Assembly (NCBI RefSeq): GCF_020881035.1
Contig: NZ_JAJITC010000001.1
Location: 186,001-250,000, forward strand
Reading direction: 5' to 3'
DNA length: 64,000 nucleotides
From: Paraburkholderia translucens
GTDB lineage: Bacteria; Pseudomonadota; Gammaproteobacteria; Burkholderiales; Burkholderiaceae
Position 1 is the first letter of the stretch. Every line of letters begins with the position of its first letter. Shown piece by piece: positions 1 through 10,280 of this stretch. The notes under the pieces are model-generated. The model was given only the letters and a program-made list of their open reading frames with translations. It made no database searches and was not told where the DNA came from. A program made the position numbers and the translations under genes.

Positions 1-967
1 AACGCGCGGCGATGCGCCCGAACGCATACCATTGCTGCGCGATCAGCCCATCGCCATAGGAGCGCGCGGCACCCTGCGGCGCGGGCAACTGATCGCGGAT
101 GCCGGTCGGCTCGACCCGGCGCTCCCACGACGCAGTCCGGAACAGCATGTCCCACCACGGGAACAGAACGCCGAAATTGCAGCCGTAGCGCGTGCCTTCG
201 TGGCCGTAGCCGATCGCGTGATGACGGCGATGAAACGCGGGACTCACGATCAAGCGTTCGAGCAGCCATCCATAGGTGAGACGCGCGTTCACGTGCTGCA
301 CACTCTGCATAAAATTGCCGACTGCGACGAGTACGACGAACTGGTTCGGCTGCACACCGATGAACAGCGAGATCGCCGCAAAAAACGCCGCCTGCAGGAT
401 CTCGTCGAGAAAGTGATTGCGGTCGTCGGTCCACAGCGACATCTGCCGCTGGCTATGATGAACCGCATGCAGCTCCCACCACACGCCGAACCGGTGCTGC
501 CAGCGGTGATACCAGTAGCCGGCGAAGTCGAGCACGATCAGATAGATCAGAAACGACACGAGCGGCTGATCGGTGACGCCCGGCCATAGGCTATCGATGT
601 TGATGCTGGGCACGCCGTGGATCGCCATCAGGCTCTGCCAATGGTTGAAAAACGGCTGCAGCAGAAAGAAGAACGCAATATTGATGATGCCGAGCTTGGC
701 GATCCACGTGTAGATCACGTCCGCGCGCAACGCCTTGCGGTCGGTCCACGTCTCCACTGGGCGAAGCGCTTCGAGCGGCCGCAACGTCAGATACGAAACG
801 GCTATCTGCAGCGCGCCGACGATCACCCAGTAGAGCGCATCGTAAGTGTCTTCGTCATAGCCCATCAGATTGAAGCGGTAGAAAATCGGCTGGACGACGT
901 CGACGTACAGAAGCGTCTGCAGGGCGGAAACACCGTTGTCGAGTTCAGCGACGAGTTCGTGAATCAT
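1..967 (-). CDS. Sterol desaturase / fatty acid hydroxylase family membrane protein (3' end beyond window)
   Basis: The frame is open from an ATG at 967 down to base 1, so at least 322 residues are present and the C-terminus is outside the window. All three histidine clusters of the fatty acid hydroxylase superfamily are visible: HRWQH at residues 154-158, HAVHH at 167-171 and HRRHH at 246-250. These bind the di-iron centre that hydroxylates or desaturates a lipid C-H bond in the membrane. Hydrophobic segments lie near residues 44-62, 85-105, 135-152 and 190-220. The gene starts 20 bases after the stop of the beta-propeller gene, so the two probably share a transcript. The substrate cannot be told from sequence. 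Confidence 0.88.
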   Translation of the reverse strand, partial: MIHELVAELDNGVSALQTLLYVDVVQPIFYRFNLMGYDEDTYDALYWVIVGALQIAVSYLTLRPLEALRPVETWTDRKALRADVIYTWIAKLGIINIAFFFLLQPFFNHWQSLMAIHGVPSINIDSLWPGVTDQPLVSFLIYLIVLDFAGYWYHRWQHRFGVWWELHAVHHSQRQMSLWTDDRNHFLDEILQAAFFAAISLFIGVQPNQFVVLVAVGNFMQSVQHVNARLTYGWLLERLIVSPAFHRRHHAIGYGHEGTRYGCNFGVLFPWWDMLFRTASWERRVEPTGIRDQLPAPQGAARSYGDGLIAQQWYAFGRIAAR

Positions 968-987
968 GCAAGGCCCTTCGGGTTGCC

Positions 988-2040
988 TCAGTCCGGATTG
1001 GGGGCGTAGACCGGTGCGCGGTTGGCGAAATACAGGCCGTGCGGCGAACGCCCCACGGCAATCGTATCGACCAGCCGGTGCGTGCCGAGGTCGATGACGC
1101 CGACATGCCTGGCGAAGCGGAACGTGACCCATAGATAGCGACGGTCCGCCGATAGTTCCATATCATCGGGGCCCGGCATCAGGCCGGTAATGTCGGCCAC
1201 TTTTGTCAGCGTGTTGTAATCGAGAATGCTGATCGTGTTCTCCACTCGGTTCGACACGGCGATATGCTGGCGATCGTCGAGATCGCGGAAATTGTGCGCG
1301 CCGCGGCCCGTAGGGATCTTCTTCACGAGTTGCCGGTGTTTCCAGTCGACCACCGCGACATTGTCTTCGCCGGTCATGCCGACCAGCAGATAGCGGTCGC
1401 CCGGCGTCATCCAGAGTCCCGCAGGCGTCCTGCCTACGTGCAGCTTCCACAAGACTGACTGCGTCGGCAGATCGATCGCCGCGACCTCACCCGTGTCCTG
1501 CAGCGTCACGAACACGGTACGGTTATCGGAGGCAAAGGTCAGGTGGCTGGGCGTCTTCGCCAGAGGAATGCGCTTCGCGAGCGTCACGTTCCCGCCGTCG
1601 TAGTGATAGATGTCGACGCGATCGAGCCGCAATCCCGCGGTGACGAACCACTTGTGGTCAGGAGAAAAGCCCAGCTGATAAGGATCTTCGATAGCCTCGA
1701 CACGGCGCTGCACACGGCCGCTGTGAGGATCGACAAACATCAGGTTGTTCGAGATCGAATCAGCGACGATGAGCGAGCGGCCATCGGGCGTGATCATCAG
1801 ATGGTGCGGTTCCTTGCCGGTCGGCTCCGTGCCGATCACTCTGTGCGTGGCAGGATCGATCAGCGTGAGCTGCGCTTCGCCCGAATCGAGCACGATCACG
1901 TTGTCGGCCGCGAGGGCGAAACGGGACAATGTCAGCGAACAGCAAGCCAAAGCCCCCCAAAGGCTGGCTCTTGCGATTGAAGCCCACGAGACTGTCACGG
2001 ACCGGATAGAAGTCTGAAAGATAAGGCGAGACATCGGCAT
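988..2040 (-). CDS. Exported YncE-like (YVTN) beta-propeller repeat protein
   Basis: This 350-residue protein has an N-terminal signal sequence: a basic stretch and a hydrophobic core ending in an ALA site near residue 44. The rest consists of about seven repeats of roughly 40 residues of the form 'V.V.D...H.LV..I..G..PH.L...PDGR..V', typical of the YVTN/NHL seven-bladed propeller family. It should act in the periplasm. Members are mostly uncharacterised, and some bind metals, quinoproteins or cell-wall ligands. An in-frame ATG six bases further in (2034) is an alternative start. It probably lies upstream of the fatty acid hydroxylase-like gene in one operon. Confidence 0.85.
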   Translation of the reverse strand: MPMSRLIFQTSIRSVTVSWASIARASLWGALACCSLTLSRFALAADNVIVLDSGEAQLTLIDPATHRVIGTEPTGKEPHHLMITPDGRSLIVADSISNNLMFVDPHSGRVQRRVEAIEDPYQLGFSPDHKWFVTAGLRLDRVDIYHYDGGNVTLAKRIPLAKTPSHLTFASDNRTVFVTLQDTGEVAAIDLPTQSVLWKLHVGRTPAGLWMTPGDRYLLVGMTGEDNVAVVDWKHRQLVKKIPTGRGAHNFRDLDDRQHIAVSNRVENTISILDYNTLTKVADITGLMPGPDDMELSADRRYLWVTFRFARHVGVIDLGTHRLVDTIAVGRSPHGLYFANRAPVYAPNPD

Positions 2041-2185
2041 GGTCGATGCGTTGAGGACCTACGGTGTGAAGTCTACGCGCAAAACGCATGGCCGATGCGA
2101 TGATCGTCGGGCGGGGGGGATGAAATCCGCGCGGCGCGACGATGGCCATTCAGGATGCTTCGGCGTTCACGCGTGAGCCGCCGCG

Positions 2186-3241
2186 TTACCGTTGCACGGT
2201 GTGCCGCACCTCGGCCAGTTGCTGGCGGCGCTGCTCGCCCTGCCGCGCCAGCATCCAGCCCGGATACTCGGCCGGCAATTTGCTGACTTCGGCGAGCTTC
2301 GCAAGCTCATCGGCGGACAGCGCGACGTTGGTCGCTGCGATGTTGTCGTCGAGCTGCTCGATTTTCTTCGCGCCGACGATCACCGTGCTGACCACCCGCT
2401 GATGCAGCAGCCACGCCAGCGCGATCTGCGCGACCGACACGTCCTTCGCCGCGGCGATCTCGCGCATCACGTCGATGCAGTCATACGCACGCTCGCGATC
2501 GACCGGCGGAAAATCGAAACTCGTGCGACGGCTGCCTGCCTCGGCCTGTTGCTCGCGGCCATATTTGCCGCTCAGCAACCCGCCCGCGAGCGGACTCCAC
2601 ACCATCAGCCCGAGACCTTCGCTTTGCAGCATCGGCACGAGTTCGCGTTCCAGATCGCGGCCCGCGAGCGTGTAATACGCTTGCAGCGTTTCAAAGCGTG
2701 CGGCGCCGAGCCGCTCGGCGATGCCGAGCGCCTTCACGATCTGCCAGGCGGCCCAGTTCGATACGCCGACGTAGCGCACGTGGCCGTGCTGCACGAGCGT
2801 ATCGAGCGCGCGCACGGTCTCCTCGATCGGCGTGGCCGGATCGAAACCGTGGATCTGATACACGTCGACGTGATCGAGCTGCAGACGCTTCAGGCTCGCC
2901 TTGATGCCATCGAGAATGTGATAGCGCGACGCGCCGCGCGCGTTCGCGAACTCGCCGGTCTGGCCGAACACCTTGGTCGCGATCACGACCTTGTCGCGCG
3001 GCACTTGCAGATTCTTCAGCGCCTGGCCGGTAATCTGCTCGGACAGGCCGCCTGCGTAGACGTCGGCCGTATCGATGAAATTGATGCCCGCGTCGAGCGC
3101 CCGGCCGACCAGCCGCTCCGCGTCGTTCTGCTGCAGATCGCCGATCTGCCGCCAGATGCCTTCGCCGCCGCCGAAGGTCATCGTGCCCAAACACAACTCT
3201 GAAACGAACACACCGGTACGGCCCAACTGGTTATATCGCAT
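2186..3241 (-). CDS. Aldo/keto reductase
   Basis: The 351-residue protein begins with the family-typical 'MRYNQLGRTG..VSELCLGTMTFGG'. The catalytic tetrad is recognisable: Asp in 'FIDTAD', Tyr in 'DVYAGG', Lys in 'VIATK' and His in 'YQIHG'. The C-terminal 'VSTVIVGAKK' segment matches the NADPH-binding region. It is probably a cytoplasmic NADPH-dependent reductase of aldehydes or ketones in the YajO/Tas-like branch, and its substrate is unknown. A GGAGCC sequence lies before the ATG. It is transcribed divergently from the Lhr helicase gene, with about 215 bases between the two starts. Confidence 0.93.
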   Translation of the reverse strand: MRYNQLGRTGVFVSELCLGTMTFGGGEGIWRQIGDLQQNDAERLVGRALDAGINFIDTADVYAGGLSEQITGQALKNLQVPRDKVVIATKVFGQTGEFANARGASRYHILDGIKASLKRLQLDHVDVYQIHGFDPATPIEETVRALDTLVQHGHVRYVGVSNWAAWQIVKALGIAERLGAARFETLQAYYTLAGRDLERELVPMLQSEGLGLMVWSPLAGGLLSGKYGREQQAEAGSRRTSFDFPPVDRERAYDCIDVMREIAAAKDVSVAQIALAWLLHQRVVSTVIVGAKKIEQLDDNIAATNVALSADELAKLAEVSKLPAEYPGWMLARQGEQRRQQLAEVRHTVQR

Positions 3242-3456
3242 CGTCGAGGCTCCATCATGGGTGTAGGGAGAATTGCCAAGGGTACTGCAATTGGTGGAGG
3301 CTGGCAGGCGCCGCGCACTAGCGACGAAAACCTGCGAGACTGACCGCTATTGCCCGTCAGCGTGGAATGGTCCGCAACCGGCAAACCGGTCGATATCGGC
3401 GTGTCCGCCCTCCGCACCCGCTGGAGATCCCCCGCGCCGCCCTTACTTACACGAGC

Positions 3457-6400
3457 ATGACTTCGGCCAAAACTACCGCCGCACTCGACGCGGCGCCCCG
3501 CTCCAGGAAGGCCCGCTCCACGGCGAGCGCGGCGCGGCCCGCCGCGCCTGCCGTGCCGCCGGCACAGCAGGCGCTCGACGGCTTTCACCCGGCCGTCGCC
3601 AACTGGTTCCGCAAGACCTTCGCTGCCCCGACCGACGCACAGGCCGCCGCGTGGCCGCAAATCCGCAGCGGCCGCTCGACGCTGGTCGCCGCGCCGACCG
3701 GCTCCGGCAAAACGCTGACCGCCTTCCTCTCCGCGCTGAACGACCTGGTGTCGCAAGGCGAAACGAACGGCGGCATCCTGCCCGACGAAACCCTGGTCGT
3801 CTACGTCTCGCCGCTCAAGGCGCTTTCCAACGACATTCGCCTGAATCTGCAACTGCCGCTGCAAGGCATCGCCGCCGAACTCGACGCGCTCGGCCTGCCG
3901 CCGCTCGACATCCGCACCGCGGTACGCACCGGCGATACCACGCCGCAGGAACGCAACGCGCTGAAAAAGCGCTCGCCGCACATCCTCGTGACGACGCCCG
4001 AATCGCTTTACGTGCTGCTCGGTTCGGACTCGGGCCGCCGTATGCTGGCGACCGTGCGCACGGTGATCGTCGATGAGATTCACGCGCTCGCCGGCAGCAA
4101 GCGCGGCAGTCATCTTGCGCTGAGCCTGGAGCGGCTCGATGCGCTGTGCGGTCGGCGCCTGCCGCGCATCGGGCTGTCCGCGACGCAAAAGCCGGTCAGC
4201 GCGGTCGCGCGGTTCCTGGTCGGCGGCGCGAGTCTCGACAGCGACACGCCGGCCGAGTGCGCGGTGATCGACGTCGGCCACGTCCGCGCGCGCGACCTCG
4301 CGCTCGAAATCCCGCCCGTGCCGCTCGAAGCGGTGATGGCCAACGAGGTGTGGGAGCGCGTCTACGACCGGCTCGCTGAATTGGTCGCGCAGCATCGCAC
4401 GACGCTGATCTTCGTGAACACGCGCCGCATGGCCGAGCGCGCCGCGCGTCATCTGACCGAGCGGCTCGGCAAGGAGGCGGTCGCCGCGCATCACGGCAGC
4501 CTCGCGAAAGAACATCGTTTCGACGCCGAGCAGCGCTTGAAGCGCGGCGATCTGCGCGTGCTGATCGCGACCGCGTCGCTCGAACTCGGCATCGATATCG
4601 GCGACGTCGATCTCGTCTGTCAGATGGGTTCGCCGCGCGCGATCGCGCCGTTCCTGCAACGCGTCGGCCGCTCCGGGCACCATGTTGGCGGCATGCCGAA
4701 GGGGCGGCTGTTTCCGGCTTCGCGCGACGATCTGCTCGAATGCGCGGCGCTGCTCGATTGCGTGCGGCGCGGCGAACTCGACGCGCTGCGCATCCCGCGC
4801 GCGCCGCTCGACGTGCTCGCGCAGCAGATCGTCGCCGAAGTATCGAGCGCCGAGTGGAGCGAGGATGCGCTGTTCGACGTGCTGCGCCGCGCCGCGCCGT
4901 ATGCGGATCTGCCGCGTGAGCAATACGACGCGGTGCTGCGCATGCTGGCCGAGGGCTACACGAGCCGCCACGGTCCGCGCGCGGCTTACGTGCATCGCGA
5001 TGCGGTCAGCGGCACGCTGCGCGGCCGACGCGGCAGCAAGCTGGTCGCGCTCACCTCGGGCGGCACGATTCCCGAGAACGCGGACTACGCGGTCGTGCTG
5101 GAACCGCAGGCGCTGAACATCGGCACCGTCAACGAGGACTTCGCGGTCGAAAGCCTTGCTGGCGATGTGTTTCAGCTCGGCAACGCGTCGTACCGGATTC
5201 TGCGCATCGAGAGCGGCCGGGTGCGGGTCGAGGACGCACAGGGGCAACCGCCGAACATTCCGTTCTGGCTCGGCGAGGCGCCGGGGCGCAGCGACGAGTT
5301 GTCGTTCGCGGTCGCGAGATTGCGGGGGCAGGTCGAGGCGTTACTGGCCGGGCGCGAGACGCGAACCGCCACGGCGTCCGCAAGCGAAACCGGACCCGCC
5401 GCCGCGCGCCTCGAGCGCGCCATCAGCTGGCTCGTCGACAACCTCGCACTCGACGAGCCCGCCGCGCGCCAGATCGTCGAATACCTGGCGCGCGCCCGCG
5501 CGGCGCTCGGCGCGCTGCCGACCCAGAGCACGCTCGTGATGGAGCGTTTCTTCGACGAATCGGGCGGCACCCAGCTCGTCATCCACTCGCCGTTCGGCAG
5601 CCGCGTGAATCGCGCGTGGGGCCTCGCGTTACGCAAGCGCTTCTGCCGCAGCTTCAACTTCGAGCTTCAGGCCGCGGCGACCGAGGACGCGATCGTACTG
5701 TCGTTGACTGGCAGCCACTCGTTCGTGCTCGACGACGTCTGGCGCTATCTGCATTCGAACAGCGCCGAACATCTGCTGATCCAGGCGCTGCTCGATGCGC
5801 CGCTATTCGGTGTGCGCTGGCGCTGGAACGCGACGACCGCGCTTGGCCTGCCGCGCTATACGGGCGGTCGCAAGACCGCGCCGCAACTGCAGCGCATGCG
5901 CAGCGAGGATCTGCTCGCCAGCGTGTTTCCCGAGCAGGCCGCGTGCCTGGAGAATGTCGTCGGCGAACGCGAAGTGCCCCGCCACCCCCTGGTTGACCAG
6001 ACCATTGACGACTGTCTACACGAGGCGATGGACAGCGAACGCTGGCTCGCGCTGCTGCGCCGCATCGAGCACGGCGAGCTTCGGCTCGTCGCGCGCGACC
6101 TGCCGGCGCCATCGCCGCTCGCCGCCGAAATCCTGACCGCGAAGCCCTACGCGTATCTGGACGACGCGCCGATCGAGGAGCGCCGCACCCAGGCGGTGCT
6201 GAACCGCCGCTGGACCGAGCCGGAAAGCGCCGACGACCTCGGCGCGCTCGACGCCGCGGCGATCGACGGCGTGCGCGACGAGGCTTGGCCGCAGGCGCGC
6301 AACGCCGACGAAATGCACGAAGCGCTGACGGGTCTCGCGTGCATCACCGAGGCCGAAGCGCGCGCTTATGAAGGCTGGCCGGCGCTGCTAGCCGCGTTGG

Positions 6401-7995
6401 CGAAAGCCGGCCGTGCGACGCGATTGCCTCTGGCAGCGAATGCCGATGCCAACGCCGATGCCGACGTCAGCACCGGCAACGACAACGCGCTTTGGCTGCC
6501 CGCCGAACGCCTCACCTGCTTCGAAGCGCTCTACCCCGGCATTCCGCGCAATCGCTACACACCGCCGCTGAGTGCCCCGAAGGGCTACACCGACAGCTGG
6601 AGCGCCGACGACGCGCTCGTCGACGTACTGCGCGCGCGTCTGACCGGCTTCGGCCCGCTCACGATCGAGGCGATCGCGCGCCCGCTCGGGTTGCCGGCTC
6701 ACCGGGTCGAAGCGGCGCTGATCCGTCTCGAAGCCGAAGGCTATCTGCTGCGCGGCCGCTTCACGCCGCATACGAGCGCCGAGGAATGGTGCGAGCGGCA
6801 CCTGCTCGCGCGTATCCATCGCTACACGGTGAAGCGGCTGCGGCGCGAGATCGAACCGGTCGAGCGGCATGACTTCATGCGCTTCCTGTTCGAATGGCAG
6901 CATCTGACGCCGGCCACGCGCGCCGAAGGCCGCGACGCGCTCGCCGCCGCGCTCGATCAGCTGGAAGGCTTCCAGGCCGCGGCAGGCGCGTGGGAGGAAG
7001 ATCTGCTGCCGGCGCGCGTGCGCGCCTACGCCAGCAGTTCGCTCGATGAACTATGCCGCGCTGGCAAGATCGTCTGGACCCGTCTGACCGAGCGCGCGCG
7101 CGGCGCCACCGGTCCGGTGCGGAGCACGCCGATCGTGCTGCTGCCGCGCGCCCAGCTGCGTGCGTGGCGCGCGCTGCTCGACCCGGCCCGCCAGGTGGAG
7201 TTATCGGCGCTCGCGCAAAGCGTGCATGACACCCTCGCGCAACACGGCGCCATGTTCTTCGACGAACTCCTCGCCGAGGTGCGCGTGCTGCGCATGGAGC
7301 TCGAAAACGCGCTCGGCGAGCTGGTCGCGGCCGGCCTCGCCAACTCAGACAGCTTCGCGGGTCTGCGCGCACTGCTGAGGCCGGTCGCCAAACGCAACGT
7401 GTTTTCGAGCGGGCGGCGCGCCCGAGCGAGTGCGCTGATCGGCGGCATGGACGACGCGGGGCGGTGGTCGCTCGTGAGCCGCCCTTCCGCCACCGCGGCG
7501 GAAAATCGGCCCGAGGGGCGCCGCCAGTTGCCGCCCGAGGTGCTCGAACACGTCGCGATGACGTTGCTGCGCCGCTACGGCGTCGTGTTCTGGCGCGTGC
7601 TCGAACGCGAGGCGGAATGGCTGCCGCCGTGGCGCGATCTGCTGCGCGTGTTGCAACGGCTCGAAGCGCGCGGCGTGATTCGCGGCGGCCGCTTCGTCAA
7701 CGGACTCGCCGGCGAGCAGTTCGCGCTACCCGAGGCGATCCCGCTGCTGCGCGAAGTCCGGCGGCATCCGAACGACGGTGCCTTTGTCTGCGTCGCGGCC
7801 ACCGACCCGCTGAATCTCGTCGGCACGTTGCTGGTCGGCGACAAGGTCCCGGCCGTCGCCGGCAATCGCGTGCTGTATCGCGACGGCGTGGCGGCGGCCA
7901 CGCTGGTGGCGGGCAAGTTCTGGTTCGACGCGGCGCTCGACGCCCATCCTGCCGAGCGGGAACGCGCCCGGGCGTTGCTGGCGCGCCGCTTCTAG
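3457..7995 (+). CDS. lhr: Large ATP-dependent helicase Lhr (DEAD/DEAH superfamily 2)
   Basis: From the ATG at 3457 the protein is 1512 residues, the length expected for full-length bacterial Lhr (Lhr-core plus C-terminal extension). Motif I (APTGSGKT) is near residues 79-86, the DEIH motif II near 204, SAT motif III follows, and the motif VI region reads 'QRVGRSGHH'. These mark an SF2 3'-5' helicase. The '[17 protein letters not shown]' segment is characteristic of Lhr. The C-terminal half carries the winged-helix-rich extension seen in Lhr. Lhr family members unwind DNA or DNA-RNA hybrids in repair. The frame stays open to an earlier ATG at 3367, but neither start has a good Shine-Dalgarno sequence. 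I prefer 3457 because the extra 30 residues are arginine- and proline-rich and do not look native. Confidence 0.95.
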   Translation: MTSAKTTAALDAAPRSRKARSTASAARPAAPAVPPAQQALDGFHPAVANWFRKTFAAPTDAQAAAWPQIRSGRSTLVAAPTGSGKTLTAFLSALNDLVSQGETNGGILPDETLVVYVSPLKALSNDIRLNLQLPLQGIAAELDALGLPPLDIRTAVRTGDTTPQERNALKKRSPHILVTTPESLYVLLGSDSGRRMLATVRTVIVDEIHALAGSKRGSHLALSLERLDALCGRRLPRIGLSATQKPVSAVARFLVGGASLDSDTPAECAVIDVGHVRARDLALEIPPVPLEAVMANEVWERVYDRLAELVAQHRTTLIFVNTRRMAERAARHLTERLGKEAVAAHHGSLAKEHRFDAEQRLKRGDLRVLIATASLELGIDIGDVDLVCQMGSPRAIAPFLQRVGRSGHHVGGMPKGRLFPASRDDLLECAALLDCVRRGELDALRIPRAPLDVLAQQIVAEVSSAEWSEDALFDVLRRAAPYADLPREQYDAVLRMLAEGYTSRHGPRAAYVHRDAVSGTLRGRRGSKLVALTSGGTIPENADYAVVLEPQALNIGTVNEDFAVESLAGDVFQLGNASYRILRIESGRVRVEDAQGQPPNIPFWLGEAPGRSDELSFAVARLRGQVEALLAGRETRTATASASETGPAAARLERAISWLVDNLALDEPAARQIVEYLARARAALGALPTQSTLVMERFFDESGGTQLVIHSPFGSRVNRAWGLALRKRFCRSFNFELQAAATEDAIVLSLTGSHSFVLDDVWRYLHSNSAEHLLIQALLDAPLFGVRWRWNATTALGLPRYTGGRKTAPQLQRMRSEDLLASVFPEQAACLENVVGEREVPRHPLVDQTIDDCLHEAMDSERWLALLRRIEHGELRLVARDLPAPSPLAAEILTAKPYAYLDDAPIEERRTQAVLNRRWTEPESADDLGALDAAAIDGVRDEAWPQARNADEMHEALTGLACITEAEARAYEGWPALLAALAKAGRATRLPLAANADANADADVSTGNDNALWLPAERLTCFEALYPGIPRNRYTPPLSAPKGYTDSWSADDALVDVLRARLTGFGPLTIEAIARPLGLPAHRVEAALIRLEAEGYLLRGRFTPHTSAEEWCERHLLARIHRYTVKRLRREIEPVERHDFMRFLFEWQHLTPATRAEGRDALAAALDQLEGFQAAAGAWEEDLLPARVRAYASSSLDELCRAGKIVWTRLTERARGATGPVRSTPIVLLPRAQLRAWRALLDPARQVELSALAQSVHDTLAQHGAMFFDELLAEVRVLRMELENALGELVAAGLANSDSFAGLRALLRPVAKRNVFSSGRRARASALIGGMDDAGRWSLVSRPSATAAENRPEGRRQLPPEVLEHVAMTLLRRYGVVFWRVLEREAEWLPPWRDLLRVLQRLEARGVIRGGRFVNGLAGEQFALPEAIPLLREVRRHPNDGAFVCVAATDPLNLVGTLLVGDKVPAVAGNRVLYRDGVAAATLVAGKFWFDAALDAHPAERERARALLARRF

Positions 7996-8224
7996 CGGCG
8001 TCACGGTGCCGTCGCCTGGCGGCGGAATAATGCCGCCTCGCGTCGCGCCGCGTCGCGTCGTCGAGCCGAGCCAAACCAGGCCGCGCGCATGGTCCGCACA
8101 ACGTTAATGATTCTTAGCTCGAACGGTAACGCTTCGATACAATGAGGCAGTTTCTAATTCGTATGACAAAGACTATCTGCCGCGCCCGCCTTGACAGGGA
8201 CCGCCGGCAGGCTCCGGGGACTTC

Positions 8225-10234
8225 ATGAGCGACGAGCTACACGACCAGGTGCTTTACGCGCGGTTCGGCACGAGCAGCCCTTTCTGGCGTCTATCGGCGG
8301 CCAGCGACACGCTGGAACTCGCGTCGGCGTACGGCCGCGCGGCTCCCAGCCTCGCGATTCCCCTTTCATCCTCTCAGGCCGCCGAGGTCCGCTCTCTCGG
8401 TGGCGTGACCTCGCACGTGGTCGCCGATGTGCAATTGGACGGCGCACCGCTGCGTCTGCATCTGGTCGGCAAGAAGCTCAACGGCCATCGCTGGGGCGGC
8501 AGCGCGTCTGCCCACGCCGACTCCGAATCGGTCGCGCGCGCACTACTGCACGGTCTGTCATTCGCCGAGCAGGTGGTCTCCGAGGTGAACTCGGTGGTCG
8601 TGATCGTCGACCGGCGCGGCCGGATACAGCGCTTCAACCGGCTCGCGGAAGAACTGACCGGGCTCAGGGAAGAGGACATCATCGGCCGCAGGGTTTCTAC
8701 ATTGTTCATGTCGTCCGACGGCGACGCGGTCTCGAACCGGGTCAGCGCCACCTTCTTCAATCGCGGCGAACCGTACGAGATCGAACGGCGCATCAAGACG
8801 GTGCAAGGCGAGCGGCTGTTCCTGTTTCGCAACAGGTTCGTGCGCAGCGGCGGCGGTATCGGCGTCGAAGACCAGTTCCTGATCTGCTCGGGCACCGACA
8901 TCACCGAGCAACGGCTCGCCCAGGACCGCCTGATCGAGCAGGCCACCACCGACCCGCTCACCGGTCTCGCCAACCGCAACGCGATCCAGCAGCGCATCCA
9001 GATAGCGATCGAGCAGGCCGCGCCAGGCGAAACGGTCGGCGTGCTGTTTCTCGACCTCGACAATTTCAAGAAGGTCAACGATCACTACGGCCACGTGTTC
9101 GGCGACCGGCTGATCTGCGACGTGTCGGACGCGATCCGCAACTGCCTGAATCCGGGCGACTCGCTCGCGCGGCTAGGCGGCGACGAATTCATCGTGCTCG
9201 CGACGAAGGGCTCCGCGCATCAGCTCGAAAACACCGCGCAGCGCATCCTCGACCGTATGCGCATGCCGTTCGCGGTTGGGCTCGTGGAGGTCTACACCGG
9301 CTGTTCGATCGGCATCGCGCGCTGGCCGGAGCATGGCGACAGTCTCGAATCGCTGATCCGTTCCGCCGACACCGCGATGTACGTCGCCAAGGACGAAGGC
9401 AAGCGCACGCATCGCGTGTTCTCGCCGGACATGAACCGCCGCGTCGCCGAGTTCATGTGGCTCGACACGAATCTGCGCCGCGGACTCGAGGAAGGCCAGT
9501 TCGCGCTGCACTATCAGCCGAAACTGCACCTCGCCACGGGCGCCGTGCAAGGCGCGGAAGCGCTGGTGCGCTGGAATTCGCCGGAGCGCGGCCAGATCAT
9601 GCCGGCCGAATTCATCCGTTATGCCGAGGAATCCGGACTGATCGGCGTGCTCGGACGCTGGGTGATGGAGAACGCCGCGAAGCAGGCGGCCCGCTGGAAA
9701 GCGGCCGGCTACGACCTGCGCGTCGCGATCAACCTGTCGGCGCGACAGCTCACGGATACTGCCGTGGTCCGCCATTTCACCGAGGCGCTGCAGCACGCGG
9801 GCCTCGATCCGTGCCTCGTCGACCTCGAACTGACCGAAAGCTGCCTGATCGAAAACGAAGCGGCCGCGATCGAACTGATCAAGCAGTTTCGCCGACTCGG
9901 CGCGCAAGTGCATCTGGACGACTTCGGCACCGGCTATTCGTCGCTGTCGCAACTCGGCCGTATTCCGCTCGACGTGATCAAGCTCGACCGCAGCTTCGTG
10001 CGCTCGATTCAGGCGGACACGAAGGCTCAAGCGCTGGTGCGCTCGATGGTTGCGGTCGCGCAGGAACTCGACTTCCAGGTGGTCGCCGAAGGGATCGAAA
10101 CCGAGGCGGAAGAGGCCTTCATGAAGGGAATCGGCGTCGATTACGTGCAGGGCTTCCTGTACGCGAGGCCGATGCCCGCCATCGAATTCGAGCGCTGGCT
10201 GCTCGACCGGCGCAAGCTCAGGCTGATCGCCTGA
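8225..10234 (+). CDS. PAS-GGDEF-EAL cyclic di-GMP signalling protein (PdeR/Gmr-like)
   Basis: The 669-residue protein opens with 'FGTSSPFWRL', which I associate with the N-terminus of E. coli PdeR (YciR/Gmr). A PAS domain follows (about residues 120-235, 'VVIVDRRGRIQRFNRLAEELTG'). The GGDEF domain carries an intact RLGGDEF signature near residue 318. The EAL domain has an intact AEALVRW near residue 445 and 'DDFGTGYSSLSQL'. Both catalytic signatures are kept, so diguanylate cyclase and phosphodiesterase activity are both possible. PdeR-type proteins often act mainly as a trigger enzyme. No membrane segment is seen, so it should be cytoplasmic. A CGGGGACTTC sequence precedes the start codon. 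Confidence 0.93.
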   Translation: MSDELHDQVLYARFGTSSPFWRLSAASDTLELASAYGRAAPSLAIPLSSSQAAEVRSLGGVTSHVVADVQLDGAPLRLHLVGKKLNGHRWGGSASAHADSESVARALLHGLSFAEQVVSEVNSVVVIVDRRGRIQRFNRLAEELTGLREEDIIGRRVSTLFMSSDGDAVSNRVSATFFNRGEPYEIERRIKTVQGERLFLFRNRFVRSGGGIGVEDQFLICSGTDITEQRLAQDRLIEQATTDPLTGLANRNAIQQRIQIAIEQAAPGETVGVLFLDLDNFKKVNDHYGHVFGDRLICDVSDAIRNCLNPGDSLARLGGDEFIVLATKGSAHQLENTAQRILDRMRMPFAVGLVEVYTGCSIGIARWPEHGDSLESLIRSADTAMYVAKDEGKRTHRVFSPDMNRRVAEFMWLDTNLRRGLEEGQFALHYQPKLHLATGAVQGAEALVRWNSPERGQIMPAEFIRYAEESGLIGVLGRWVMENAAKQAARWKAAGYDLRVAINLSARQLTDTAVVRHFTEALQHAGLDPCLVDLELTESCLIENEAAAIELIKQFRRLGAQVHLDDFGTGYSSLSQLGRIPLDVIKLDRSFVRSIQADTKAQALVRSMVAVAQELDFQVVAEGIETEAEEAFMKGIGVDYVQGFLYARPMPAIEFERWLLDRRKLRLIA

Positions 10235-10280
10235 GCCTCGCTCCCACGAGCCGCCGCACGCGCCCGAGCGAACCGAAAAG

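Noticed and set aside
3178..5247. Minus-strand open frame of 689 codons opposite lhr
   Set aside because: The residues are Arg/Ala/Asp-rich noise; the plus strand here encodes the conserved helicase motifs.
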